Origin: DATKUC01 sp964553615
GTDB taxonomy: Bacteria; Spirochaetota; Spirochaetia; DSM-27196; DATKUC01
Assembly: GCA_964553615.1 (NCBI GenBank)
Contig: CAZKMA010000013.1
Location: 20,194-84,193, forward strand
Direction: 5' to 3'
Length of the DNA stretch: 64,000 nt
How positions within the stretch are numbered: position 1 is the first letter of the stretch; the number at the start of each line of letters is the position of its first letter. The notes under the pieces are model-generated. The model did not search any database, was not told the DNA's origin, and worked only from the letters and a program-made list of their open reading frames with translations. Shown here piece after piece: positions 8,847 through 16,921 of the stretch. Made by a program: the position numbers and the translations under genes.

Positions 8847-9737
8847 TTATTCAATTCTGCGGGGCTTGTAGCGAGGCATCTGAGCTACCGTGTCGATAAC
8901 GACGTTCATTTCGGCTATATGGATGCCGGTGAACCGTTCGATGCTCTCGACGATGTAGGTCTGAAGGTTGTGAACAGTTCCGGCCAGCGCGACTCCGAAC
9001 GGTACCGCAACATGGAGCTCGAGTCGGTAGCCGTCGCCGTCGATCTTGACCGTGATCTTCTTGACCTCGGCTTCCAGATCGAATTCGTCGACGCAGTGGA
9101 GAATCATCTGCGTCAGCGCCGACTCCGCGATTGTAACGGTCCCTTTCTGGCTGAATTCGGGGCGGACAACGGTCTTCTCGAACACGCGTTGCTTGTTGAT
9201 TATTCCGAACCGCCGACGCAGGAAGATCTTGACCGAGTCCGCCATGAGGCGCGGATAGTTGCGCCGGACTTCGATTGCGGGGACCGGAATCACGTGCTTG
9301 CCCTGGGTCTGGCGGGAGTGCATTGCCGTGCTGATCTCTTCCGCCGTTGCAATGTCCTCTATTTTCACGGTTTTTGCAGGCGGCGGCAATTTGAGCGATT
9401 CGCAGATCTTGTTTATCATGCCTTCGGAGGTGCCGAGCACAAGTATCCGCTTGAACTTCTGCCCTTCCAATGCGGTCGTAACCTGTCTGCGGTGTTCCCG
9501 ATCGGTGAAGAGTGCAGTCTTCACTGCCGCGAGGTATGCCTGTTCCCGCTTCGCCGATCGTCCGGCGAGTATCTTTTGATCGCGGATCAGCAGCCCGTCG
9601 TCAACGATCAGCTCGACTCCGTGTTTCTCCGCGACGAGACGGGCACGGAAGCTCTTGCCGGTTCCGCTTTTACCGATGAGCGCAATGACCTTCACGCCGC
9701 GGATTTTCCAGGTAAGTTTGTGGAGGAGATTGCGCAT
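8847..9737 (-). CDS. P-loop ATPase fused to an Asp23/Gls24-like domain
   Basis: The first ~150 of 296 residues contain a Walker A loop (ALIGKSGTGKSFRARLV) and resemble a small AAA/kinase-like P-loop domain. The last ~120 look like the Asp23/Gls24 alkaline-shock fold: TVTIAESALTQMI, then AVPFGVALAGTVHNLQTYI, ending VESIERFTGIHIAEMNVVID. Asp23 proteins are usually small envelope-stress proteins without an ATPase. The ATG at 9737 has no ribosome site; a promoter-like pair ends six bases upstream, overlapping the 3' end of the pseudouridine synthase gene. Function unknown; a cell-envelope role is inference from the Asp23 part. Confidence 0.7.
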   Translation of the reverse strand: MRNLLHKLTWKIRGVKVIALIGKSGTGKSFRARLVAEKHGVELIVDDGLLIRDQKILAGRSAKREQAYLAAVKTALFTDREHRRQVTTALEGQKFKRILVLGTSEGMINKICESLKLPPPAKTVKIEDIATAEEISTAMHSRQTQGKHVIPVPAIEVRRNYPRLMADSVKIFLRRRFGIINKQRVFEKTVVRPEFSQKGTVTIAESALTQMILHCVDEFDLEAEVKKITVKIDGDGYRLELHVAVPFGVALAGTVHNLQTYIVESIERFTGIHIAEMNVVIDTVAQMPRYKPRRIE

Positions 9738-9743
9738 CAATCA

Positions 9744-9772
9744 AATGTAAACCGAGTTGGTCACAGTTACAA
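9744..9772 (-). promoter_or_regulatory. Candidate promoter of the P-loop/Asp23 gene, leaderless geometry
   Basis: Minus-strand TTGTAA (9767-9772), 17-base spacer, TACATT (9744-9749); the -10 ends six bases before the ATG at 9737. The -35 overlaps the stop codon of the upstream gene, so chance similarity is possible. Confidence 0.45.
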
Positions 9773-10822
9773 GAGAGCGAGTTTCATGGCCGCGGTCTCC
9801 AGGCGTTCGGGAAGCAGCGCATCGCGAACGGCATTTTCCCCGATGGCGCGCCGTATCTGCTCTGTCTGACTGGAGCTGATCGGGGCAGATACCGCGTGAA
9901 AACCCAGTACGGCGTCGAACTCCGGCAGGGAGTATCGGTAGGCGTGGAGAAAGTACCGGGATATCTCCCCGTCGGCGCCTCCGTACTTCCGATCACCGCA
10001 GAGCGGGTAGCCGTGTGCCGCCGCCTGCGCCCGGATCTGGTGAGTTCTCCCGGTCGTTATTCGGCAAAGGGCGAGCGTTCGTATCGGTACTGTGTCCGAG
10101 ATCACGAGCGGCATTGCCGCGGTTCGCGCGGGTCGGCCGCCGTCCGCTTCACGCGACCCACTCGGTTTCGCAATCCGCGTTCTGCGGCTCGCTTCGTCTC
10201 GGACGAGCTCGTCATCCCATCGCACCGGCCCGGATAACCTGCCGCACAGGAGCGCGATATACAGTTTCTCGCACTCCTGTGACCGGAGATAAGAGGTGAA
10301 TCTCCGTGCGCCTTCCACGGAAGCGGAGAAGAAGACCAGCCCGGAAGTATTACGGTCCAGCCGATTCAACGGACCGGGCCGAAAGCTGAGCGAATCCGCA
10401 ATGGTGTGCGAGAGATAGTCCCGGACCTGTGCGTCGAGCGGTACCGTTTCTATGTCTCGATGCCCGCCTTGAACGGGAATGCCGCTTGGCTTATTCAGCG
10501 CCAGGATGTGCGGGCCGTCGAAGACTATCATCTTTGCGATGGACCCCGGCGCATCGGCGGATATCGGTGCGCGGGCGTGCCGGATTCCGCGCGGCGAATC
10601 GGGAATGCCGGACAGGAGCGACGCCCGCACTTCAATGGCTGCATCCGGGTGAACGCGGTAGTTTGGTTTTATCTTTCGGCCATTCACTCGCACGTCTCCA
10701 CTTCGCAGTGCCCGATAGATTCCGCTGAGAGGTACATGCTCGAGAACGCGCCGCAGTACCGCATCTATTCGTTTGCCGTCGTCGTCCCTGCCGGGAGTGA
10801 TAGACCGGTATTCGGTCGCCAT
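9767..10822 (-). CDS. RluA-family 23S rRNA pseudouridine synthase (RluC/RluD type)
   Basis: N-terminal S4 RNA-binding domain (KRIDAVLRRVLEHVPLSGIY ... GDVRVNG) followed by an RluA catalytic domain with GPLNRLDRNTSGLVFF, where the Asp of RLD is the catalytic residue. Total 351 residues, normal for RluC/RluD. The enzyme isomerises uridines in large-subunit rRNA. The frame is open for 25 more codons, but MATEYRSITPGRDDDG is the expected start; it lacks a ribosome site and has a weak -10-like box (GATGAT) six bases upstream. It is divergent from the PAP2 gene. Confidence 0.9.
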   Translation of the reverse strand: MATEYRSITPGRDDDGKRIDAVLRRVLEHVPLSGIYRALRSGDVRVNGRKIKPNYRVHPDAAIEVRASLLSGIPDSPRGIRHARAPISADAPGSIAKMIVFDGPHILALNKPSGIPVQGGHRDIETVPLDAQVRDYLSHTIADSLSFRPGPLNRLDRNTSGLVFFSASVEGARRFTSYLRSQECEKLYIALLCGRLSGPVRWDDELVRDEASRRTRIAKPSGSREADGGRPARTAAMPLVISDTVPIRTLALCRITTGRTHQIRAQAAAHGYPLCGDRKYGGADGEISRYFLHAYRYSLPEFDAVLGFHAVSAPISSSQTEQIRRAIGENAVRDALLPERLETAAMKLALL

Positions 10823-10828
10823 TTCGCT

Positions 10829-10857
10829 ATCATCGCATTTCCGTTCTGTCTTGACAA
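10829..10857 (-). promoter_or_regulatory. Weak candidate promoter of the RluA-type gene
   Basis: Minus-strand TTGTCA (10852-10857), 17 bases, GATGAT (10829-10834), then six bases to the ATG. Its -35 shares the same seven base pairs as the plus-strand -35 of the PAP2-rnf operon. Confidence 0.35.
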
Positions 10858-10879
10858 ATAGATAGGCCAACGACACACT
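10851..10879 (+). promoter_or_regulatory. Candidate promoter of the PAP2-rnf operon
   Basis: Perfect -35 TTGACA (10851-10856); the best -10 at a 17-base distance is CACACT (10874-10879), a poor match. It would give a leader of only about two bases before the ATG at 10888, which has no ribosome site. Confidence 0.4.
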
Positions 10880-10887
10880 TACGGTGT

Positions 10888-11367
10888 ATGCCGTCAAAAG
10901 CCGTCCTGTACCTCTATAGCCTCGTCAGCAGCCCGATATTCCTTGCAGCGTTCTTCAGCTGGTTCATTGCGCAGTTTCTGAAGGCCATTATTGAAGCAAT
11001 AAGAAGTCGTTCTCGCAGATCCCGCGACATGGCAATGACACTCTTCTGGAAGACGGGCGGCATGCCGTCGAGCCACTCTTCGCTCGTTACCGCCCTTGCG
11101 ACCGCAATAGGGTTCGAATACGGCCCGAAAAGTCCGTTATTTACTCTGTCGCTGTTTTATGGGATACTCATTATCCGAGATGCGCTGGGGGTTCGCCGCG
11201 CAGCAGGCCTTCAGGCGCAGGCGTTGAATCGGCTCGGAGCCGAGCTCCACGAGCGATTTGGCATACGTTTCAAGGCAGTTAAAGAAGTTAACGGGCATAC
11301 GGCCGCCGAGGTTTCGGTGGGCGTCCTGCTTGGATTTTTCATCGCGACAGCCTTCAGCATACTGTAG
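10888..11367 (+). CDS. Divergent PAP2-family (DUF212/YuiD-like) membrane protein
   Basis: A 159-residue membrane protein with the family pattern GGMPSSHSSLVTALATA, then RDALGVRRAAGLQAQALN, and VNGHTAAEVSVGVLLG near the end. These are the phosphatase-like motifs of the divergent PAP2/acid phosphatase-vanadium haloperoxidase group. Its in vivo substrate is not known; a lipid phosphate is plausible. It begins the run that continues into rnf, with an eight-base gap to the next gene. Confidence 0.85.
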   Translation: MPSKAVLYLYSLVSSPIFLAAFFSWFIAQFLKAIIEAIRSRSRRSRDMAMTLFWKTGGMPSSHSSLVTALATAIGFEYGPKSPLFTLSLFYGILIIRDALGVRRAAGLQAQALNRLGAELHERFGIRFKAVKEVNGHTAAEVSVGVLLGFFIATAFSIL

Positions 11368-11375
11368 AACCGTTC

Positions 11376-12971
11376 ATGAAAGTGAAGCTCAGTCGTCCGG
11401 CGCAGTCTGTTCTGATCTCCGTCCTCGTCGCTGCATTTCTGCTGAGCGTCATAGCGTTTCTTTTTTTCCCTGCTCACTTCCAGAAGAACTCGGCCTGGCG
11501 AGGGTACTACACCCTCGTTGTAAGTGATCGAGTGTCCAGTCGGCTCATCGTGGATGCGCTCTCGCGGGAAGGGCTTCAGGACGTGGTTGCAGCGTCGACC
11601 GCAACGGTAACATTCACCGATTTTTCCGGCATGCAGTCAGTTTCGATTTCCGATATTCCATCGCGGTTCGATCCGGTGGACCCCCGAATTGATCCGTTCA
11701 TGAAGCGTGTCGGTGGCCTGTTTCACACCAGTGTGGACGGCAGGTCAATGCAGATACTCTACATCCCGCTGCGGAGTTCACTGACAGGGCTTCCAGGTCT
11801 CGGAATCGTCCGGGTGAACGCTCTCGTGCATCGGGCGCTCGATCCTCTCCACATCGACTGGCATATTCTTGAGTGGGACGGTCTCCGGCGGTTGCTGTTT
11901 GTGCTTTCCTTCGCACTATTCCTGACGCTGGTCGTTGTGCGTACGCGCCGGTATCGGCTTGCGGTGTTTCTGGGAGCTCTGCCCTGGCTCTCGGGGCCGC
12001 TGTCAGGTGGATATGGAGGATTCGCCGCATCCTGTGTGCTGCTCTTCGCGTGGGCATTTCTTCTCGAGGAGGCGGTCCCTGCCGCCGAACGAAAATCATT
12101 CGGCCGTGTTGCAGGCCACGAGACCGGTCGTTCCACTGCCGGTCTCGGCATCCGCATTGCATTCTACGCAACAGTTGCGGTTGTCGCTGCCGTTCTGCAG
12201 TATGATGCGTCGGAGGTCCTGGTGTCGCTCCTTCGCGTTATACCCGGCCTCGTGGGAACCGCATCGCTGGGATTCCTGATAGTCTGGTATGGCCGGCGAA
12301 GGCGTCAGTCACGCGAACATGCAACGTTTATTCCGGTGCGCATTCTGCAGCCTTCCATGCTGCGTGCAATTCGGGGCAGTTACACAACCGTTGTCCCTCT
12401 TCTGCTCTTTCTGTTGATTCTACCGCCCGTCCTGCTTCTTCTCCTTCCGGGAAGTTCTCAGGTATATGTGCCGCGTCCCGAGCCCGTGGCCGGAGTTCAT
12501 GGTCTTGGCTGGTCCGATCTCGACCGCATCTGGAAACAGCGGGATTCGCGTGGCTTGCCCGATCTGTCGGACTACATTGCGCATCGCGCATACCAGGACG
12601 CCTTCCAGTATCATCGACCATTTGCCTTCCCGCACCCGGGTGAGGAAGTGACAATACCGCAGTACAACTTCGACGGGCGGACGGTGACCGAACACCCGCA
12701 GGTCATGCTTACCTTCACGCCCGCATGGTTCCGGCTCCAGATGCAGACCGGGAGCCGACTCCTTTCGCTGCTTGCCGCGCCCGGCGGTGCAACGCGTGTG
12801 GTGCGTGAGCCTGCAGGTCGGCTGTATTCCGACTACGCTGTGCTTGTACGCCACACGATCATTGTTCTATTCGTATTTCTGCCCTTTCTTGTGTCACTCA
12901 TTCGCCTTTCAATGCAGATGCGATCCGGATTGCGGGATACCATTATCCGCAAGAGAAGACTCGAAGCCTGA
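11376..12971 (+). CDS. Unrecognised multi-pass membrane protein upstream of rnfC
   Basis: 531 residues. One N-terminal membrane anchor is followed by an extracytoplasmic region of ~130 residues (YYTLVVSDRVSSRLIV ... IPSRFDPVDPR), then about six membrane segments between residues 165 and 350, a second soluble region of ~120 residues, and a final membrane helix. I do not recognise the family, and it lacks the SGAT(S/T) flavinylation motif expected of RnfG. Gaps of 8 and 9 bases on either side put it firmly in the rnf operon, which suggests a role linked to that membrane complex, but no activity can be assigned. Confidence 0.75.
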   Translation: MKVKLSRPAQSVLISVLVAAFLLSVIAFLFFPAHFQKNSAWRGYYTLVVSDRVSSRLIVDALSREGLQDVVAASTATVTFTDFSGMQSVSISDIPSRFDPVDPRIDPFMKRVGGLFHTSVDGRSMQILYIPLRSSLTGLPGLGIVRVNALVHRALDPLHIDWHILEWDGLRRLLFVLSFALFLTLVVVRTRRYRLAVFLGALPWLSGPLSGGYGGFAASCVLLFAWAFLLEEAVPAAERKSFGRVAGHETGRSTAGLGIRIAFYATVAVVAAVLQYDASEVLVSLLRVIPGLVGTASLGFLIVWYGRRRRQSREHATFIPVRILQPSMLRAIRGSYTTVVPLLLFLLILPPVLLLLLPGSSQVYVPRPEPVAGVHGLGWSDLDRIWKQRDSRGLPDLSDYIAHRAYQDAFQYHRPFAFPHPGEEVTIPQYNFDGRTVTEHPQVMLTFTPAWFRLQMQTGSRLLSLLAAPGGATRVVREPAGRLYSDYAVLVRHTIIVLFVFLPFLVSLIRLSMQMRSGLRDTIIRKRRLEA

Positions 12972-12980
12972 AGAGGACCC

Positions 12981-14324
12981 ATGCTGTCACTACGAACATT
13001 TGCCTTCGGAGGCATTCATCCATATGAGCGGAGAAGCGCCACGCGTGGCCAGGCTATCTGGAATGCCGCAATTCCCGGGATTGCCATTGTCCCGTTCCTT
13101 CAGCATAGCGGTACTCCTGCCGAGCCGGTGATCCGGGCCGGGTCCCGTGTTCGGGAAGGAATGCTTATTGGCAGGGCCATTACCCGGACTTCCGCGCAGA
13201 TTCATGCGCCGATCCCGGGGCTCGTGCGGGAAATGCGAACCATCGTATTGCCGGACGGCAACAGGAGCGTGGCGGCAGTGATTGTTCTGGATGGGGAGTT
13301 CGACCGGCTCGGCAAGGAGCCACGACTCTATCCGTGGGAACATCTGTCGCCGAAGAACATACTTCACGCAATAGTGGAACAGGGTGTGGTCGGCATGGGC
13401 GGATCGGGCGTGCCGACGCATCTGAAGTATCAGGTCTCCGGGACCGATCGGATAGATGTCCTGGTACTGAATGCAATTGAGAGCGAACCCTACCTTTCAC
13501 CGGATGAGCGGCTCGTGCTCGAACGAACGGATGAGCTTCTGGAGGGGCTTCGAATTGCCGAGAAAGTTCTCAATCCGCGACGGGTGGTCATTGCCGTGCG
13601 GGGAACCGAACGGGATGTCGTGCACTCGCTGACCGATGCGGTTTCCCGTGCCGGGCTGGAATACCGCGTGGTTCGAATGTCCGGACGATACCCGCAGGGG
13701 GACGAAAAGCAGATTGTCCGCGCCGTAACCGGACATGACGTGCCATCCGGTGGGAGCCCCCGGGATGTCGGCGTGGTTGTTTCGAACGTCGGCACCGTCA
13801 TTGCGATCTACGAGGCAGTTGTGCTGCAGAAACCTGTTGTGGAACGGGTTGTAACCGTATCCGGCCGGGCAATAGAGAGACCATCGAACTTGAAGGTAAG
13901 GATTGGGACGCCAATTGCCGAACTCATAGAAGAGTGCGGCGGGCTCGTTCGCGATCCGGCAAAGATTGTCGTCGGGGGCCCCATGATGGGTCACGCAATA
14001 CGAGATCTGAGCACTCCGGTAACGAAGACGACCCGTGGAATCCTTGCCCTTACGGCAGAGGAAGTCGGAGATGCACCCCAGACCTCCTGCATCCAGTGCG
14101 GTCGATGTGTCCGGGCATGTCCAATGGGTCTCGAGCCGACACTGCTGTATAAACTCATAGATCACGGGGATATCGCGGAAGCGGATGCGTCCGGCCTCAT
14201 GGACTGCAGCGAATGCGGTTCATGTGGATATGTGTGTCCCGCGCACATACCGCTCGTCGAGTGGCTCCGGAACGGAAAGGAACAGATCGTGAACCTGCAG
14301 CAGACGGGAAAGGGAAAAACGTGA
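12981..14324 (+). CDS. rnfC: Rnf electron transport complex subunit C
   Basis: 447 residues with the RnfC layout: an N-terminal biotinyl-lipoyl-like domain (HAPIPGLVREM), the NADH/FMN-binding segment GMGGSGVPTHLK, a soluble ligand-binding domain, and two 4Fe-4S clusters ligated by CIQCGRCVRACP and CSECGSCGYVCP near the C-terminus. RnfC is the peripheral subunit that exchanges electrons with NAD. There is an AAGAGGA ribosome site, and the 3' end overlaps rnfD by four bases. Confidence 0.95.
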   Translation: MLSLRTFAFGGIHPYERRSATRGQAIWNAAIPGIAIVPFLQHSGTPAEPVIRAGSRVREGMLIGRAITRTSAQIHAPIPGLVREMRTIVLPDGNRSVAAVIVLDGEFDRLGKEPRLYPWEHLSPKNILHAIVEQGVVGMGGSGVPTHLKYQVSGTDRIDVLVLNAIESEPYLSPDERLVLERTDELLEGLRIAEKVLNPRRVVIAVRGTERDVVHSLTDAVSRAGLEYRVVRMSGRYPQGDEKQIVRAVTGHDVPSGGSPRDVGVVVSNVGTVIAIYEAVVLQKPVVERVVTVSGRAIERPSNLKVRIGTPIAELIEECGGLVRDPAKIVVGGPMMGHAIRDLSTPVTKTTRGILALTAEEVGDAPQTSCIQCGRCVRACPMGLEPTLLYKLIDHGDIAEADASGLMDCSECGSCGYVCPAHIPLVEWLRNGKEQIVNLQQTGKGKT

Positions 14325-15538
14325 GCAACGAGCCGCAGAACGAGGACTCTCCGGAATTGGTGATAACCAGCGCCCCTCAGTTTCATGAGCACACCTCCAC
14401 GACGAGCATCATGTGGTTCGTCACTCTCTGTCTTCTGCCGGCCGCAGTGTGGGGGGTATATGTCTTCGGACCGCGTGCCGCACTCGTTCTGCTTGTTGCC
14501 ATCCTGAGCGCGGTTCTGATTGAGTTCATTATTGATCGGTATATTGTGCACCCGCGAGGCGGCCGTTCGCTCGCCGCCGCCGGAGACCCGGCAGATCTGA
14601 ACTCGGCGAACAGAGGCGGCTTCAGACGCACCAGCGTCCGGGATGGAAGCGCGTTCCTGAGTGGCTTTCTCATCGGAATGAGCATGCCGCCGCAGGTTCC
14701 GCTCTTTGTGCCTGCAGTGGCTAGTGCTTTCGCGATGATTGTCGTGAAATGGACGTTCGGCGGACTCGGATCAAACTGGATGAATCCGGCGCTTGCGGGG
14801 CGGGTTTTTGTTTTCTTTTCCTGGACAGGGGCAATGACCCGCTGGACCATGCCGAAAACTCTCCTGGCCGTCTCGGGTACTCCGGATGCGCTGAGTGGAG
14901 CAACCCCGCTTGGGCTGATCAAGGCGCAGTTGGTGAACGGGACTGTCTCCGCCACCGGGCCGATCGATGTCCTCCGCCAGGCAGGGTTTCCGCGCACGCA
15001 CATCGACGTCCAGGTCACTGATTGGCTGAATACGCATATTTTAGGCTACTTTGGTGCGACTCTCCCGGGCGGATACGTCGATCCGTTTGTGGGTAACGTG
15101 CCCGGCGCCATTGGCGAGGTCTCAGCACTGTGGCTGCTTGTTGGAAGCATTTTCATGTTCGGTCGAAGGATAATCAGCTGGGAGATACCGTTCAGCTACT
15201 TCTTTTCATTTGCTGCTTTCACGTGGATCTTCGGGGGAATACCCTATCACTTCGGATTCTTTCACGGTGACGTACTCTTCCAGGTGCTGACCGGTGGTTT
15301 CATGCTCGCCCTCTTCTATATGGCGACAGACCCGGTGACCTCTCCAATGTCGTCACACGGGATGATCATTTTCGGGGTTGGGGTGGGGTTCTTCACCTTT
15401 CTCTTTCGTACCTTCGGCTCGTTTCCTGACGGGGTGGCGCTTGCAATCATCTTCATGAACATCTTCGTACCCCTCATCAACAAACTTACGGCACCGCGGC
15501 GCTACGGTCTGGGTGCTCCGACCACGGTGAGGAGGTAG
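14321..15538 (+). CDS. rnfD: Rnf electron transport complex subunit D
   Basis: 405-residue membrane subunit. The covalent FMN attachment site is visible in DALSGATPLGLIK, the expected (S/T)GAT motif on the outer side. The segment MYMATDPVTSPMSSHG-like near residue 345 (FYMATDPVTSPMSS) is also typical of RnfD/NqrB. The start is taken as the GTG that overlaps the rnfC stop (GTGA); the frame is open further upstream, but inside rnfC. Together with RnfE and RnfA it forms the ion-translocating membrane core. Confidence 0.93.
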   Translation: MSNEPQNEDSPELVITSAPQFHEHTSTTSIMWFVTLCLLPAAVWGVYVFGPRAALVLLVAILSAVLIEFIIDRYIVHPRGGRSLAAAGDPADLNSANRGGFRRTSVRDGSAFLSGFLIGMSMPPQVPLFVPAVASAFAMIVVKWTFGGLGSNWMNPALAGRVFVFFSWTGAMTRWTMPKTLLAVSGTPDALSGATPLGLIKAQLVNGTVSATGPIDVLRQAGFPRTHIDVQVTDWLNTHILGYFGATLPGGYVDPFVGNVPGAIGEVSALWLLVGSIFMFGRRIISWEIPFSYFFSFAAFTWIFGGIPYHFGFFHGDVLFQVLTGGFMLALFYMATDPVTSPMSSHGMIIFGVGVGFFTFLFRTFGSFPDGVALAIIFMNIFVPLINKLTAPRRYGLGAPTTVRR

Positions 15539-15544
15539 AGGATC

Positions 15545-16207
15545 ATGCACAGGAGTACGGCCGGGGCAGATTTCGCTCGCGGAATATTCCGGGAAAATCC
15601 CATATTCATTACCCTGCTCGGTCTGTGTCCCTCACTGGCAATTACAGATCGTGTATCCAAAGCGCTGGGTATGAGTGCGGCAGTTTTCCTGGTACTTCTG
15701 GGAACGAACTTTCTTGTTTCTCTGGTTCGAGAGCACGTCTCCGAGCGGTGGAGGATCCCGGTCTTTGTCACAATCATCGGATCGCTGGCGACCGTGGTGA
15801 ATCTGGTCATGCAGACGTACACACCCGTCCTCTACCACAGTCTCGGGATCTACGCGCAGCTCATAGCAGTGAACTGCATTATACTGGGCCGTGCGGATTC
15901 GTTTGCCCGGTCAAACCGGGTAGGCAGGTCGGTGCTCGACGCTATTGGCATGGGAATAGGGTTTACCCTTTCACTTCTCCTGTTGGCGCTCATCCGTGAG
16001 GTCCTCGGCCATGGAACCATTACACTCTTCCCGCTGGGTAGTTTCAGCGGTGTCATAAAGATCCCCGGACTCTCGGATTCCCCTATCCGGGTGGTTGGAT
16101 TGGCTGCAGGTGCGTTTCTGGTGTTCGGCTACCTCAAGGCGTTCTTCAATTTCGTCGCCGCGCGGAACGGGAACGGAGAGAAGGAACGGGCGGGACAGGC
16201 AGCATGA
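15545..16207 (+). CDS. rnfE: Rnf electron transport complex subunit E
   Basis: 220 residues, six predicted membrane helices. The NPIFITLLGLCPSLAIT segment and VNCIILGRADSFA match the paired, inverted RnfA/RnfE (NqrD/NqrE) fold, in which a Cys in each half binds a shared Fe-S cluster. A GAGGTAGAGG ribosome site precedes the ATG. It follows rnfD directly where rnfG usually lies between D and E. Confidence 0.93.
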   Translation: MHRSTAGADFARGIFRENPIFITLLGLCPSLAITDRVSKALGMSAAVFLVLLGTNFLVSLVREHVSERWRIPVFVTIIGSLATVVNLVMQTYTPVLYHSLGIYAQLIAVNCIILGRADSFARSNRVGRSVLDAIGMGIGFTLSLLLLALIREVLGHGTITLFPLGSFSGVIKIPGLSDSPIRVVGLAAGAFLVFGYLKAFFNFVAARNGNGEKERAGQAA

Positions 16208-16217
16208 GGAGCGCCGG

Positions 16218-16808
16218 ATGACATATATCGGAATAATTATTACCTACACGTTCGTTCAGAACTTCGTCCTGGTTGAGCTTCTGGGACTCTGTCCGTTTGT
16301 TGATGTATCGCGGAAGCCGGAAGCGGCGGTCGGTCTCGGGCTTGCCGTTACCTTCGTCATGTCGCTTTCTTCCCTCCTGACCTGGGTAGTTTTCCACGTT
16401 GTCCTGGTGCCGCTCGGCCTCGGATTTCTGCAGGTCCTTACATTCCTGCTGGTCATTGTGGCGCTCGTGCAGTTTCTCGATCTGGTCATGCAGAGGGTCT
16501 CTTCGGCGCTTTACCGGATGCTCGGATCATACCTTCCACTGATTACCGCGAATTGCGCAATCCTCGGGATAGCCCTTATCGCGGTGCGCAGTCAGTACAA
16601 CGCCCTGGAGAGCCTGGTAGCAGGCTTTGCCGCGGGCGGGGGATTCCTGCTGGTTACCGTGCTGATGGCTGTTCTTCGTGAGCGGCTCGAGCTTGAGTGG
16701 GTTCCGAAGCCGTTTCGCGGCATTCCTGCAGCATTCATCAGTGCGGGTCTCATGGCAATGGCATTTCTCGCGTTTGATAAGGCGTTCCTGAGCGGTCTGT
16801 TAGGATAA
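16218..16808 (+). CDS. rnfA: Rnf electron transport complex subunit A
   Basis: 196 residues, six membrane helices; VLVELLGLCPFVDVS and TANCAILGIAL are the two cluster-binding half motifs of RnfA. The ATG at 16218 follows a GAGGAGCGCC ribosome site. This is the last gene of the operon in the window: no rnfB follows, and 113 bases later an unrelated glycosidase gene begins. Confidence 0.93.
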   Translation: MTYIGIIITYTFVQNFVLVELLGLCPFVDVSRKPEAAVGLGLAVTFVMSLSSLLTWVVFHVVLVPLGLGFLQVLTFLLVIVALVQFLDLVMQRVSSALYRMLGSYLPLITANCAILGIALIAVRSQYNALESLVAGFAAGGGFLLVTVLMAVLRERLELEWVPKPFRGIPAAFISAGLMAMAFLAFDKAFLSGLLG

Positions 16809-16851
16809 CAGCGGAGAAAAAATCCGCAGACGGGTATCATGGAGACGCCGT

Positions 16852-16872
16852 TCGGTGTATTGTGTACACCGA
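16852..16872. repeat. 8-bp perfect inverted repeat downstream of rnfA
   Basis: TCGGTGTA and TACACCGA separated by five bases (TTGTG). No T-run follows, so it is not a standard terminator; an operator for the GH57 gene or an RNA processing site are both possible. A smaller GCGGA/TCCGC hairpin lies at 16811-16827. Confidence 0.5.
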
Positions 16873-16921
16873 CCGGGGGATCATTCATTAATCCGTAGCG
16901 GCGAACAATTTTGAGAGGGGA

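Noticed and set aside
8682..9869. 395-codon plus-strand frame over the P-loop/Asp23 gene
   Set aside because: Antisense to a gene with a clear Walker A motif; product looks random and Arg/Asp-rich.
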